From assembly GCF_963662885.1 (NCBI RefSeq), contig NZ_OY760059.1, forward strand, positions 930,001 to 994,000: a DNA stretch of 64,000 nt, read 5' to 3'. The translations under genes were made by a program, and so were the position numbers. This DNA comes from an uncultured Pseudodesulfovibrio sp. Its GTDB lineage: Bacteria > Desulfobacterota > Desulfovibrionia > Desulfovibrionales > Desulfovibrionaceae. Positions 6,732 through 16,092 of the stretch are shown here, piece by piece; the stretch's first letter is position 1; each line of letters opens with the position of its first letter. The notes below the pieces were generated by a model. That model worked only from the letters and a program-made list of their open reading frames with translations. It did no database searches and was not told where the DNA came from.

Positions 6732-8633
6732 CTAGCGGAAGAGCACGTCGCGCTTTTCGACATCCCAGTAGAAGGTCGAGGCCTCCAGCCGTTTCTCGAC
6801 CTTTTTTCTGGTCTTGCCGAAGGCGATCGTCGTGCCGGGATGGATGAATTTCTTCACCTTGATGGTCACGCCCTGCATCTCTTCCTGATGGCGTTGCTGG
6901 AGTCGATGGATCTTGCCGCTCAGAACTTCACGCCGCTGAACAAGAGCCTTTCGATGCTTGATGATCGAGATCAGGGCCGGTCGCTTGGCTTCCGAAGTGC
7001 GGGCCAGAAGCGCTTCGGGCGGTTCGGTGCCCAGGGTGGCCTCGATCTTCTTGATGGCCTGGACCACCTTGATCCGTTCCTCGCGCAGCTTTTCGTCCTC
7101 GGCTTCCTCGACGATGATGCCCACGGTTGTGGCCACGCCCAGCTCGGAGCCGAGTTCATTGACCTCGATGCCCTTGCGGGCCAGGATCACGCCGCCCTGG
7201 ACCGTGCCCTTGCCGGACAGGGCGACCAGCTTGCCGTCCGTGCGGATGGCCGAGTTCTGGATTTCGTTGGCGATGACCACATCGTGCTTGGCCCGGATGC
7301 GCGCCCCCACGGCGTAGTTGGCGATGACCCGCCCGTCGCTGACGATCTCGCCGCCGTCGGGCATGAGGATGCCGCCTTTGACCTCGACCAGGCCGCCCGC
7401 GTACACGTTGGCGCTTTCAATGGACCCTTCCACCAAAACGTGCCGCGGTGCCGAGACAGAGAAACCCGCCTGAATCGACCCCAGGATCTTGATGGAGCCG
7501 TGCTCGACCTTCACGTTGCCGGAGTTGAGGTCAACGTTGCCCTGCACCAGCAGGCATTGGGTCACGGACAGGGTGTGCTGTTCCATGACCGCCACGCCCT
7601 GGGCCTTGGAGGAATACGTCACGCCGTCGTTCTGCAGCAGAACGTTTTCGCCCAGGGTGATCTTGAGCTCCCTGCCCGCGTGGGCCGGGATGGTCTTGCC
7701 GTAAATGTCGATGCCGCCCTCGCCCGGGGTGGGCGGGTGGAGCCTGCCGATGATCTGCCCGGTGCTGACCATGGGGTAAACGCCCCTGTCGCGGAAGTCG
7801 AGGCGGCCCGCTTCGTCTTCGGTGCCGGTCTCCTCTCGGGTCGCCACCAGGGATTCCAGCCAGCCGTCGCGGCCCGGCACAGGGTGCGCGCCCTGGACCA
7901 GTACCTGGTTGGGTAGGGGCATGCTCATCTCAGCCGCCTGCCGCAGCTTCTCGGCCAGGATCTGCAGGTCCACGGGGATGAGCACGCCCATGTCGCGCAG
8001 TTCCTTTTCGATCCGCTGGGGGGTGATGGGTTTGTCCTGAAAGTCCTTGTGGAAGATGGTCCCCACCACCTCGACTTCGTCCGGGGTGATATGGGCAACG
8101 GGATCGACCCAGATCTTGTTGTCACGGATGCGGGCCATGCCCCAGACTTGGGAGTAGTAGGCTTCCTTGGCCGGGTCCCAGGCGACGTTGTCCCCCACCG
8201 TGACCTTGACGGGCTTGGGGCTGAACGTGCCCTTGGGATGCAGGATGCGGCCGTCGATGGACTGGCCGTCGGCCGCCTCGGTTGCCGGGCGGAAACGCAG
8301 GAAACGGTCTTCAGGAAAAACCGGAAATTCCAGGTTGCCCAACCCGGCCAGGGCGGCTTCCTGAGGCTCCTGGGGCGGGATGCCCCGGACCAGGGTGATG
8401 CCCCGGAACTCGCCCCCGGTCTTGACTGCCTCCACGATGCGCTTGGCCGCGTCTTCATCCACGGGCAGCCGCACGCCGGCAGCGGCGACCTGGGCTTTGA
8501 GCAGCGCAACGCTCGGCCCCTGCCCTCCGTTGGGAGGGAAGTACCGATTGACGCCCAGCTTCATGCCGTCCTCGGACATGGAGAAACGGAATATCGCGTC
8601 GGGACTTGTTTTCAGGGCCTCTTCATCCGTCAT
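6732..8633 (-). CDS. fapA: FapA-family (DUF342) protein
   Basis: The 633-residue protein has the DUF342/FapA organisation: a polar N-terminal region, a central right-handed beta-helix rich in short Gly/Val repeats (about residues 300-480), and a C-terminal coiled coil (EDEKLREERIKVVQAIKKIE). FapA is linked to flagellar assembly and polar localisation in some gammaproteobacteria; elsewhere the role is open. The start is ATG 8633, which gives MTDEEALK. The frame is open further upstream, but that part is not conserved in character. The gene is probably independent of the BPL_N-like gene upstream, 138 bases away. Confidence 0.8.
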   Translation of the reverse strand: MTDEEALKTSPDAIFRFSMSEDGMKLGVNRYFPPNGGQGPSVALLKAQVAAAGVRLPVDEDAAKRIVEAVKTGGEFRGITLVRGIPPQEPQEAALAGLGNLEFPVFPEDRFLRFRPATEAADGQSIDGRILHPKGTFSPKPVKVTVGDNVAWDPAKEAYYSQVWGMARIRDNKIWVDPVAHITPDEVEVVGTIFHKDFQDKPITPQRIEKELRDMGVLIPVDLQILAEKLRQAAEMSMPLPNQVLVQGAHPVPGRDGWLESLVATREETGTEDEAGRLDFRDRGVYPMVSTGQIIGRLHPPTPGEGGIDIYGKTIPAHAGRELKITLGENVLLQNDGVTYSSKAQGVAVMEQHTLSVTQCLLVQGNVDLNSGNVKVEHGSIKILGSIQAGFSVSAPRHVLVEGSIESANVYAGGLVEVKGGILMPDGGEIVSDGRVIANYAVGARIRAKHDVVIANEIQNSAIRTDGKLVALSGKGTVQGGVILARKGIEVNELGSELGVATTVGIIVEEAEDEKLREERIKVVQAIKKIEATLGTEPPEALLARTSEAKRPALISIIKHRKALVQRREVLSGKIHRLQQRHQEEMQGVTIKVKKFIHPGTTIAFGKTRKKVEKRLEASTFYWDVEKRDVLFR

Positions 8634-8771
8634 GACGCACCGCTTTGCATGATGAATGGAACAAGCGGGCGCCCGGCCGAGCCATTCAGCCGGGTTCACA
8701 CCCTTTGTTACACATATCACAGCCCTCAGCCCGATGGCAATCGGCTGATAAAACGGTATTTTCAGGAATAG

Positions 8772-10034
8772 TTACGTATTTCGGGAAAGAGACAGCCGCC
8801 AGTACAGCTCTTCGAGGAGCCCGGCCAAATCGGCATAGATGCCGCCCGGTTCCGGTGGCAGGCCGAACAGGGCGCGGCGCTGCTCCCTGAGGCCTTCCTT
8901 GGAGACCGCCCCGGAGTCCGAGTGGAACACGGTCATGGCCAACCGTTCCGCCAGCAGATAGCCTGTCAGCCCGTTGCCGAGCAGGTCCATGAGCACGCGG
9001 AAACGGTCCCGGTGTTCGGCCCAGAAGGACAGGGCCGCGTCGTTGGGTTCTCCGGCCATGGACTCACAGATGAGCGAGTAGAGGGTGTTCACGCCCGCGC
9101 CGGGAATACCGCGCCGCCAACCCAGGAGCCAGGGGTTGCGCCAGAAGAGCAGGAAGTGCTCGGTTCCGGTGCGGATGATTTCCTCCATGATTCGGCGGGC
9201 GCGCATGAGCACCGCGTCCTCCCAGAGGACGTTGCGGGCCGCCACATCCCAGGCCGGGACCGGGCCGCGCTCGGAGACTGCGGACTGCGGTTCGTCGAGC
9301 ACCTGGCCGAGTATGTGCGAAAGCCAGCGGTTGGCCTGGTTGGAGGCGGGGGTCTCCAGGTGGGCGTAGCTCAGGATGACGCGCCCCCGGCCGAACCCGT
9401 TTGAGGCCACCACGGGCGAACCGTTCATGAAATCGGGGCTCAGATTCACGCCGTAGAGTGCTTCCCAGTCGGCCATGGTCCCCTTGGGTAGCGTGGCAAG
9501 GTTGAGGTCCGCCACCCAGAAGTCCGGGCCGGGCTCACCGTAGCGGGCGAGCACCTGAACCGACGGGTCCACCGGGTCGAACCGGCCAGGCCACCAGACG
9601 GGGAGCAGGGCCGCGTCCATGCCGTCCGGGACCAGATCGTTTTTGGTGTCCAGACTGGCGTGCACGTGACCCGAGAGAAAATGGTGCAGGCGGTTGCGGT
9701 AGCCCTTGCGCGTCCAGGGCGAGAGGCCCAGCCCGTAGGGGGTGGAGAGGGCCAGCCCGGCCCCGCCGCAGAAGCCGAGATAGGTGCCGCCGTTGTCCAC
9801 GTAATCGCGGACCGCTTCCATGCCGCGTTCGCCCAGCCGGTCGGCCTTGCCCTTGGCCCGGCCGCCGGGCACGAGCAGTGCGGCCGGGACCTCGCCGAAC
9901 TTGCCAGAGAGCGCGCCATCGGCTATTTCTGAGCCGCGCACCAACCGGTTGGGCACGCCCCAGGCCGTCAGGGCCCGGGCGGCCAGCAGCCCCCAGAAGT
10001 GCGATTCGTCCCAATATATATGTATGCTTGACAT
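8772..10034 (-). CDS. BPL_N-domain (class I amidotransferase-like) protein
   Basis: The 420-residue protein opens with IHIYWDESHFWG and then has a Rossmann/GATase-1-like fold. LLVPGGRAKGK and TYLGFCGGAGLAL carry the strand-nucleophile-helix pattern of the BPL_N family, with a Cys in GFCGGA. Related proteins sit at the N-terminus of some biotin-protein ligases, but no ligase domain is present here. The C-terminal 180 residues are helical and unassigned. ATG 10034 lies after an AGAG and is preferred over an open extension to 10091. The substrate is unknown. Confidence 0.7.
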   Translation of the reverse strand: MSSIHIYWDESHFWGLLAARALTAWGVPNRLVRGSEIADGALSGKFGEVPAALLVPGGRAKGKADRLGERGMEAVRDYVDNGGTYLGFCGGAGLALSTPYGLGLSPWTRKGYRNRLHHFLSGHVHASLDTKNDLVPDGMDAALLPVWWPGRFDPVDPSVQVLARYGEPGPDFWVADLNLATLPKGTMADWEALYGVNLSPDFMNGSPVVASNGFGRGRVILSYAHLETPASNQANRWLSHILGQVLDEPQSAVSERGPVPAWDVAARNVLWEDAVLMRARRIMEEIIRTGTEHFLLFWRNPWLLGWRRGIPGAGVNTLYSLICESMAGEPNDAALSFWAEHRDRFRVLMDLLGNGLTGYLLAERLAMTVFHSDSGAVSKEGLREQRRALFGLPPEPGGIYADLAGLLEELYWRLSLSRNT

Positions 10035-10176
10035 ATGCGGCTCTCTTGACAAGTGTAGGCCGACGCTATCAAGCGAGGCCGTAGGCCGCAAGAAAATACG
10101 GAATGATACTGCGGTGTTTTCAGCACCGTTCCAATAAGAACCAGACCCCCCGCACCCGTCCGGAACCCGCCGTTGG

Positions 10177-10282
10177 CGGCATAAAAGTTGAGGAAGGGAA
10201 AGGGGATGGGGGTCCGGGTGAAGGGGGAAGGGAAAGCCCTTTTGCAGGGAGTCCCTTCCCCCTTCACCCGGCCGCCGGAGGC
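10177..10282 (+). repeat. Dispersed hairpin/RBS element, copy 2 (before valS)
   Basis: A GCGGCATAAAAGTTGAGGA box is followed by a perfect 20-bp inverted repeat (10214-10233 with 10252-10271), a small inner CCCT/AGGG stem, and the invariant GGCCGCCGGAGGC (10270-10282). Its GGAGG (10277-10281) is 7 bases before the valS ATG. The mid-stem sequence is unrelated to copy 1, yet it remains fully paired. Confidence 0.88.
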
Positions 10283-10288
10283 AACAGC

Positions 10289-12955
10289 ATGGCCCGGAAA
10301 GAGTTAGCCAAAGCCTACGAACCGTGGGATGTGGAAGAGAAGTGGGAAACCCACTGGGAACAGAGCGAGACCTTTACCCCGGATCCCGACGGTCCGGGTG
10401 ACGCCTATTCCATCGTCATCCCGCCGCCCAACGTCACGGGCGTCCTGCACATGGGCCACGCCCTGAACCTGACGCTGCAGGATATCCTCTGTCGCTTCAG
10501 CCGCCAGCAGGGCAAGAACGTCCTGTGGGTGCCCGGCACCGACCATGCGGGCATCGCCACCCAGAACGTGGTCGAACGCCAGCTCAAGGCCGAGGGACTG
10601 ACCCGCGACGACCTGGGCCGCGAGAAGTTCATCGAGCGCGTCTGGGAGTGGAAGAAGGAGAAGGGCGACCACATCCTGAGCCAGATTCGCCGCATGGGCG
10701 CGTCCGTTGACTGGACCCGCGAATGTTTCACCTTTGACGAGCAGCGCGCCAAGGCCGTGCGCGAGGTCTTCGTGGCCCTGTTCGAGCAGGGGCTGATCTA
10801 CAAGGGCGACTACATCATCAACTGGTGCAACCGCTGCCACACCGCCCTGGCCGACGACGAGGTCGAACACGAGGCCAAGCCGGGCAAGCTGCATCACGTC
10901 AAATATCCCCTGGCCGACGGGTCCGGCCACCTGATCGTGGCCACCACCCGCCCCGAGACCATGCTGGCCGACTCGGCCATCGCCGTGAACCCGGACGACG
11001 AGCGGTTCAACAAGTACATCGGCAAGACCGCCATCCTGCCGTTGGTTGGCCGCGAGCTGCCTATCATCGGCGACTCCTACGTGGATGTGGAGTTCGGCAC
11101 CGGCTGCCTCAAGGTCACCCCGGCCCACGACATGAACGACTGGGAGATCGGCCGCAGGCACAATCTCGAAGTCATCTCCATCCTGGACGAGCAGGGCTTC
11201 GTCAACGAGAACGCGCCGGAGAAGTATCGCGGCCTGTCCGTGACCGATGCGCGCAAACTCGTGCTCGAAGACCTCGAGGCCGAAGGGTTGCTCGGCGAGA
11301 TCGTGGACCACGACCACTCGGTCGGCGTCTGCTACCGCTGCAAGTCCACCATCGAGCCCCATGTCTCCACCCAGTGGTTCGTGTCCATGAAGCCGCTGGC
11401 CGAAAAGGCCCGCGCCGCCGTGCCGGACAAGACCCAGATTTACCCCGAGCACTGGACCAAGACCTACTACCAGTGGCTGGATGAAATCCGCGACTGGTGC
11501 ATCTCCCGTCAGATCTGGTGGGGCCACCGTATCCCGGCCTGGACCTGCGAGGAATGCGGCGAGTTGATCGTGGCCAAGGAAGATCCGACGAAGTGCACCA
11601 AGTGCGGTTCCTCCAAGCTGGTTCAGGACGAGGACGTGCTGGACACCTGGTTCTCCTCTGCCCTGTGGCCGTTCTCGACCATGGGCTGGCCGGACGACAC
11701 CAAGGAACTGGCCAAGTACTACCCGACCTCCTGCCTGGTCACCGGCTTCGACATCCTGTTCTTCTGGGTGGCGCGCATGATGATGATGGGCCTCCAGTTC
11801 ATGGAGGAGATCCCGTTCAAGCACGTCTACATCCACGCCTTGGTGCGCGACGAGCAGGGCAAGAAGATGTCCAAGTCCACGGGCAACGTCATTGACCCTC
11901 TGGACATGATCGAAAAGTACGGTGCCGACGCCCTGCGCTTCACCCTGACGAGCTTCGCGGCCATGGGCCGGGACATCAAGCTCTCGGAGCAGCGCATCGA
12001 AGGCTACAAGCATTTCATGAACAAGGTCTGGAACGCCACGCGGTTCGCCATGATGAACCTGCCCGACGAGATTCCGGACGCAAATGTGCACGCGGCCTCC
12101 GACCTGGCCAACCGCTGGATTCTGCACCGGCTGGAAGAGGTCAAGGAGTCCATCGCCAAGGCCACCGAGGAGTACCGTTTCAACGAGATCGCCCAGACGC
12201 TCTACAAGTTCATCTGGTCCGAGTTCTGCGACTGGTACCTTGAGATGATCAAGCCCGCCCTGTACGGCGAGGACGAGCTGGCCAAGGCCGCCACCCAGCG
12301 CGTGCTGTGGACCGTGCTGTCCGAGACCATGATCCTGCTCCACCCGGTGACCCCGTTCATCACCCAGGAGATCTGGAACGTGCTGCCGAGGCCTGCCGGT
12401 GACGAGAGGAGCGAGGACATCGCCACCCTGCCGTTCCCGGAAAAGCGCCCCGACTGCCTGGACGAGCAGGCCGTGGCCGAGATGGAGCTGTTCATGGGCG
12501 TGGTTTCCGGCACCCGGAACATCCGCACCGAACTGCTCATCGAACCGGCCAAGAAGCTCGACCTGCTCATCAAGACCGTGAGCGACGCGGACAAAGCTGT
12601 GCTGGAGGCCAACCTCGGCCTGATCCAGTCTCTGGCCCGCATCGGCAACGTGACCATCGGCCCGGACGTCAAGGCTCCCAAGGCCTCGGGCGCAGCCGTG
12701 GTCCAGGGCAACGAACTGTCCGTGCCGCTGGAAGGCGTGGTCGACTTCGATGCCGAACTGGCTCGCCTGGACAAGAACCTGGGCAAGCTCGAAAAGACCA
12801 TGAAGGGCGTGGCCGGCAAGCTCAAGAACCCCGGCTTCGTGAACAACGCCCCTGCCGAGGTCGTCGAAGGCGAGAAGAAGAAGCTCGCCGAAATGGAAGA
12901 GGAAAAGACCAAGCTGACCCAGCTCAAGGCGCGCCTTGAGTCGGTGATGGGCTAG
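10289..12955 (+). CDS. valS: Valyl-tRNA synthetase
   Basis: The 888-residue class I synthetase charges tRNA-Val. The HIGH motif is HMGH at residues 54-57 and KMSKS is at 526-530. A large CP1 editing insert with Cys-rich zinc-like motifs (WTCEECGE, CTKCGSS) lies between them, then an anticodon-binding domain and the C-terminal coiled coil (EKKKLAEMEEEKTKLTQ) typical of ValRS. The start is ATG 10289, whose ribosome-binding site is the end of the dispersed repeat element. The frame is open for 62 codons further upstream, but those codons run through the repeat. Confidence 0.97.
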   Translation: MARKELAKAYEPWDVEEKWETHWEQSETFTPDPDGPGDAYSIVIPPPNVTGVLHMGHALNLTLQDILCRFSRQQGKNVLWVPGTDHAGIATQNVVERQLKAEGLTRDDLGREKFIERVWEWKKEKGDHILSQIRRMGASVDWTRECFTFDEQRAKAVREVFVALFEQGLIYKGDYIINWCNRCHTALADDEVEHEAKPGKLHHVKYPLADGSGHLIVATTRPETMLADSAIAVNPDDERFNKYIGKTAILPLVGRELPIIGDSYVDVEFGTGCLKVTPAHDMNDWEIGRRHNLEVISILDEQGFVNENAPEKYRGLSVTDARKLVLEDLEAEGLLGEIVDHDHSVGVCYRCKSTIEPHVSTQWFVSMKPLAEKARAAVPDKTQIYPEHWTKTYYQWLDEIRDWCISRQIWWGHRIPAWTCEECGELIVAKEDPTKCTKCGSSKLVQDEDVLDTWFSSALWPFSTMGWPDDTKELAKYYPTSCLVTGFDILFFWVARMMMMGLQFMEEIPFKHVYIHALVRDEQGKKMSKSTGNVIDPLDMIEKYGADALRFTLTSFAAMGRDIKLSEQRIEGYKHFMNKVWNATRFAMMNLPDEIPDANVHAASDLANRWILHRLEEVKESIAKATEEYRFNEIAQTLYKFIWSEFCDWYLEMIKPALYGEDELAKAATQRVLWTVLSETMILLHPVTPFITQEIWNVLPRPAGDERSEDIATLPFPEKRPDCLDEQAVAEMELFMGVVSGTRNIRTELLIEPAKKLDLLIKTVSDADKAVLEANLGLIQSLARIGNVTIGPDVKAPKASGAAVVQGNELSVPLEGVVDFDAELARLDKNLGKLEKTMKGVAGKLKNPGFVNNAPAEVVEGEKKKLAEMEEEKTKLTQLKARLESVMG

Positions 12956-13022
12956 CGTTCCGGGCTACATCAGGCCCCAACGGCGCAACCCGGGAATGCA
13001 GGTACCGCTCAACAGGTCTGCG

Positions 13023-13087
13023 CCGCGATAAAAAGTTTTGGAGGGTTCAGGGAACCTTTTTCAAAAGGTTCCCTGGCCGCCGGAGGC
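13023..13087 (+). repeat. Dispersed hairpin/RBS element, copy 3 (before cobA-hemD)
   Basis: A CCGCGATAAAAAGTTTTGGA box is followed by a perfect 13-bp hairpin (13048-13060 with 13063-13075) with a 2-base gap, and the 13-mer GGCCGCCGGAGGC (13075-13087). GGAGG at 13082-13086 is 8 bases before the cobA-hemD ATG at 13095. This is the shortest copy. The apex CCTTTT-TC-AAAAGG matches the apex pattern of copy 1. Confidence 0.87.
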
Positions 13088-13094
13088 AAATCTT

Positions 13095-14609
13095 ATGGCA
13101 AACGTATTCCTCGTCGGAGCCGGTCCGGGCGATCCGGGCATGCTCACCCTGCGGGCTAAGGAGATCATCGAGTCGTGTGACGTGATGATCTACGACTATC
13201 TGGCCAACGCCGAATTTTTGAAGTGGTGCAAGCCGGATTGTGAAATCCTGTATGTTGGCAAGAAGGGCGGCGATCACACCCTGCCCCAGGACCAGATCAA
13301 CGGTCTGATCGTGGAGAAAGCCAGATCCGGCAAGATCATCTGCCGCCTCAAGGGCGGTGACCCGTATGTGTTCGGGCGCGGCGGCGAAGAGGGCGAGGAG
13401 CTCGTGGAAGCGGGCATCGACTTCGAGGTGGTGCCCGGCATCACAGCGGGCGTGGCCGCCCCGGCCTACGCGGGCATCCCGGTGACCCACCGCGACCACA
13501 CCACCAGCGTCTGCTTCATCACCGGGCACGAGGACCCGACCAAGTCCGAGTCCGGCCACAACTGGGCCGTGTACGGGCAGTCCACTTCCACGCTGGTCTT
13601 CTACATGGGCGTGGGCAACCTGCCCATGATCGCCAAGAATCTCATGGACAACGGGCGCGCGGCCGATACCCCGGTGGCATTGGTCCGCTGGGGCACGCGC
13701 TGCAACCAGACCTCGTTCGTGTCCGACCTGGAACACGTGGCCGAAGAGGCCGAGGCCCGGCATTGGAAGGCTCCGTCCATCATCATCGTGGGCGGCGTCT
13801 GCTCGCTGCACGACAAGCTCGGCTGGTTCGAGAAGAAACCCATACTCGGCCAGGGTGTGATCGTCACCCGAGCGAGAGAGCAGGCTTCGGGCCTGGTCAA
13901 TATCCTGCGCGAGCAGGGCGCCTGCGTGCGCGAGTTCCCGACCATCTCGGTGGAGCCGCTGGACGACTACGCCGAGGTTGAAACCGCCATCCTGCAACTG
14001 GCCCGCTACCAGTGGGTGGTCTTCACCTCGGTCAACGGTGTCAAATACTTCTGGCAGCAGCTCCGGGCCATCGGCCTGGACGCGCGCATCTTCGGCGGCA
14101 TGCAGATCGCGGCCATCGGACCGGCCACGGCGGACGAGCTCCGCGCCCGCGGCATCGAGCCGGACTTCATCCCCGAGAAGTACGTGGCCGAACACGTGGT
14201 CAAGGGCTTGCTCGAACGCGGTATCGCCGGTTCGGACGTGCTCATCCCGCGTGCCAAGGTGGCCAGAGAGGTCCTGCCCCGCGAGCTGAAGGAAGCGGGC
14301 TGCAATGTCACGGTCCTGCCGGTCTACGAGACCCGGCTGGGCCAGTCTTCTGGCGACGAGATCATGGAAGCGCTCGGCGCGGGCGATATCCGCTACGTGA
14401 CCTTCACCTCGTCGAGCACGGTGGAAAACTTCTTCGAGCTGGTGCCTGTCGATGCGTTCAAGAATTATCCGGACGTGAAGATCGCCTCCATCGGCCCGGT
14501 GACCTCGGATACGGTCCGCAAGTTCGGCCTGACTCCGGCGCTGGAGCCCGAGGAGTACACCATTCCCGGCCTGGTGGACGCCCTCATCAAGGACGCGACC
14601 GCGAAATAG
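13095..14609 (+). CDS. cobA: Uroporphyrinogen-III C-methyltransferase / uroporphyrinogen-III synthase fusion
   Basis: The 504-residue fusion carries two steps. The N-terminal half (about 1-250) is an SAM-dependent CobA with VGAGPGDPGML (7-17), LKGGDPYVFGRGGEE (about 86) and VVPGITAGVAAPAYAG. It makes precorrin-2. The C-terminal half (about 255-504) is HemD, which cyclises hydroxymethylbilane, with the segment FTSVNGVKYF. Together they feed cobalamin, siroheme and Ahb haem synthesis. The start at ATG 13095 is set by the element's GGAGG and by the conserved MANVFLVGAGPGDPG opening. The gene is monocistronic, ended by the terminator at 14630-14667. Confidence 0.95.
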   Translation: MANVFLVGAGPGDPGMLTLRAKEIIESCDVMIYDYLANAEFLKWCKPDCEILYVGKKGGDHTLPQDQINGLIVEKARSGKIICRLKGGDPYVFGRGGEEGEELVEAGIDFEVVPGITAGVAAPAYAGIPVTHRDHTTSVCFITGHEDPTKSESGHNWAVYGQSTSTLVFYMGVGNLPMIAKNLMDNGRAADTPVALVRWGTRCNQTSFVSDLEHVAEEAEARHWKAPSIIIVGGVCSLHDKLGWFEKKPILGQGVIVTRAREQASGLVNILREQGACVREFPTISVEPLDDYAEVETAILQLARYQWVVFTSVNGVKYFWQQLRAIGLDARIFGGMQIAAIGPATADELRARGIEPDFIPEKYVAEHVVKGLLERGIAGSDVLIPRAKVAREVLPRELKEAGCNVTVLPVYETRLGQSSGDEIMEALGAGDIRYVTFTSSSTVENFFELVPVDAFKNYPDVKIASIGPVTSDTVRKFGLTPALEPEEYTIPGLVDALIKDATAK

Positions 14610-14629
14610 CGTTCTTTCATATGGCAATA

Positions 14630-14667
14630 AAAAGGCCCGGCACGCGATACTGCGTGCCGGGCCTTTT
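14630..14667. terminator. Bidirectional terminator between cobA-hemD and the YegP-like gene
   Basis: The 16-bp perfect stem AAAAGGCCCGGCACGC/GCGTGCCGGGCCTTTT has a GATACT loop. A and T runs flank both sides, which suits the two convergent genes. Confidence 0.92.
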
Positions 14668-14686
14668 CCTTGGTCCAATCCGAAAG

Positions 14687-15016
14687 CTAGACGTCCACGA
14701 TGCTTGTGGTACGACCGTTGGTTTTCACCGACTCGATGCCGGTCTCCATGGCGGATTTGGAGGAGTACATTTCGCTTACGCCGATGACCTGATGATTGGC
14801 GGCCTTGAGTACGAAATAGGGCTGGCCGTTTTTGGCTTCCTTGCGTTCATACCGTTCGTCCAGGGGGCTGTTTGCCTGCACGCTGGCGATGCCGTTGTCG
14901 CACCCGCTTTTGGCCGTGTACCGTTCGCTGGTCAGGATGATTTCGCCGTTGCCCGCTTTGAGGTTGAACATCCATTGTCCGTCTGATGTCTGCTTGCGTT
15001 CGAATTTGCCTGCCAT
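14687..15016 (-). CDS. YegP-like protein (two DUF1508 repeats)
   Basis: The 109-residue protein consists of two copies of the approximately 50-residue DUF1508 module. They start at FERKQTSDGQWMFNLKAGNG and YERKEAKNGQPYFVLKAANH, and each ends in an SxxxYxxKS-type segment. YegP-family proteins are small and cytosolic, with no established biochemical role. Length and tandem arrangement match E. coli YegP. GGAGAACGC lies before ATG 15016. The gene is convergent with cobA-hemD. Confidence 0.88.
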   Translation of the reverse strand: MAGKFERKQTSDGQWMFNLKAGNGEIILTSERYTAKSGCDNGIASVQANSPLDERYERKEAKNGQPYFVLKAANHQVIGVSEMYSSKSAMETGIESVKTNGRTTSIVDV

Positions 15017-15184
15017 AAGCGTTCTCCTTGGCTATGCGAAGAATCAAGATGCCGAAATTCACTACTACGCTCTTCGCTTTTCATCGATATTATTGATTAT
15101 AGCACATGAAGAAGGGCCGGGCCAGCTTTGCCGGCAGGGCCTGTTGTTGCGAAAAGAAATGGCGGAAATCGGACGGCGTGGTCC

Positions 15185-15937
15185 CTATTGGTAGCTTTCG
15201 ATAATGCGCTCGACAGTGCCGTCGGCCTTGAGGCTGTCCAGGGCGGCTTGGAGGGCGTTCACCATTTTCGGATCCATATCCAGGCTGGCGGCGTAATAGA
15301 GATCGACACTCATCAGCAGGAATACTTCCTCGAACTTGTCGGGATCCAGCCCCATCTGGCGGATGGTGTAAAGGGTGGCCGGTATATTCCCCACGAGTAT
15401 GTCTATGTGATCCTGGACGAGCTTGCGGATGTTCAGTTTGCGGTCGTGAACGGAGTCCATGCGGCCCTCGGGCACGCCCAGTTGGATCATCTTCTGCTCC
15501 GAAGCACTGGCCCGCATGGTCCCGTAGCGATACAACCCGGCGCTGTCTGCGGGGTTCGTTATGGTTATTCCACTGCTCTTGAGGGCGAAAAGCCCACTGC
15601 GCAAGGGCATGATCGGCCCGATCCATTGGAACAGCTTTTCGCGCGCCGGAGTCCGGGCCATGGCATAGAGGATGACGTCGGGTTTTTCGAGTATCTCTTT
15701 GTACCCTCTGGCCCACGGCCAGACGAGGATGTTCTTGCGTTCCATGTGGATTCCGGCCCGGTCAGCCATGCGGAGAAACAGGTCGGTGGCGATGCCCGAA
15801 GGACCACTGCGGGTGTCGAAGGCGAAGGGCGGGTTGAACTCGGTAAGGACGCGAACTCCATCGGCCCCGGCCGCAACGGGGATGAGCAGGATGATAAGGA
15901 TAAGCAGCGGACACAGGCGTCTCATGGGCCGTCTCAT
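15185..15937 (-). CDS. Periplasmic solute-binding protein (SBP_bac_3 type), orphan
   Basis: The roughly 250-residue protein has a signal peptide (LCPLLILIILLIPVAAGADG), so it is periplasmic. The body has the bilobed amino-acid-binding type 2 fold: VRVLTEFNPPFAF, ILVWPWARGYKEI and AMARTPAREKLFQWIGPI. No permease or ATPase gene is adjacent, so it may be a stand-alone sensor or scavenger rather than part of a transporter. The start is uncertain (ATG 15937 or 15925), with no strong ribosome-binding site. The frame is open upstream across the divergent purN promoter region. A related orphan lies at 27809-28609. Confidence 0.8.
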   Translation of the reverse strand: MRRPMRRLCPLLILIILLIPVAAGADGVRVLTEFNPPFAFDTRSGPSGIATDLFLRMADRAGIHMERKNILVWPWARGYKEILEKPDVILYAMARTPAREKLFQWIGPIMPLRSGLFALKSSGITITNPADSAGLYRYGTMRASASEQKMIQLGVPEGRMDSVHDRKLNIRKLVQDHIDILVGNIPATLYTIRQMGLDPDKFEEVFLLMSVDLYYAASLDMDPKMVNALQAALDSLKADGTVERIIESYQ

Positions 15938-16092
15938 GGTTATAGTGCTGTACCATATGAATATACGGGGTGGATCGGAAAAAGGCAATGTGACCCAGGG
16001 CGCGGAAATGCGCCCTTGAAAAAGTGCGCGCTTTAAGCCAAGTTCGGGGACGGGGCCGACCCCCTCGTTTTCAACCATCCAAGGGAGCATCC

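Noticed and set aside
10304..12343. Very long open frame on the minus strand under valS
   Set aside because: It is a GC-rich shadow of valS. Its translation has no family and is rich in Gly, His, Gln and Val, as expected for an antisense frame.
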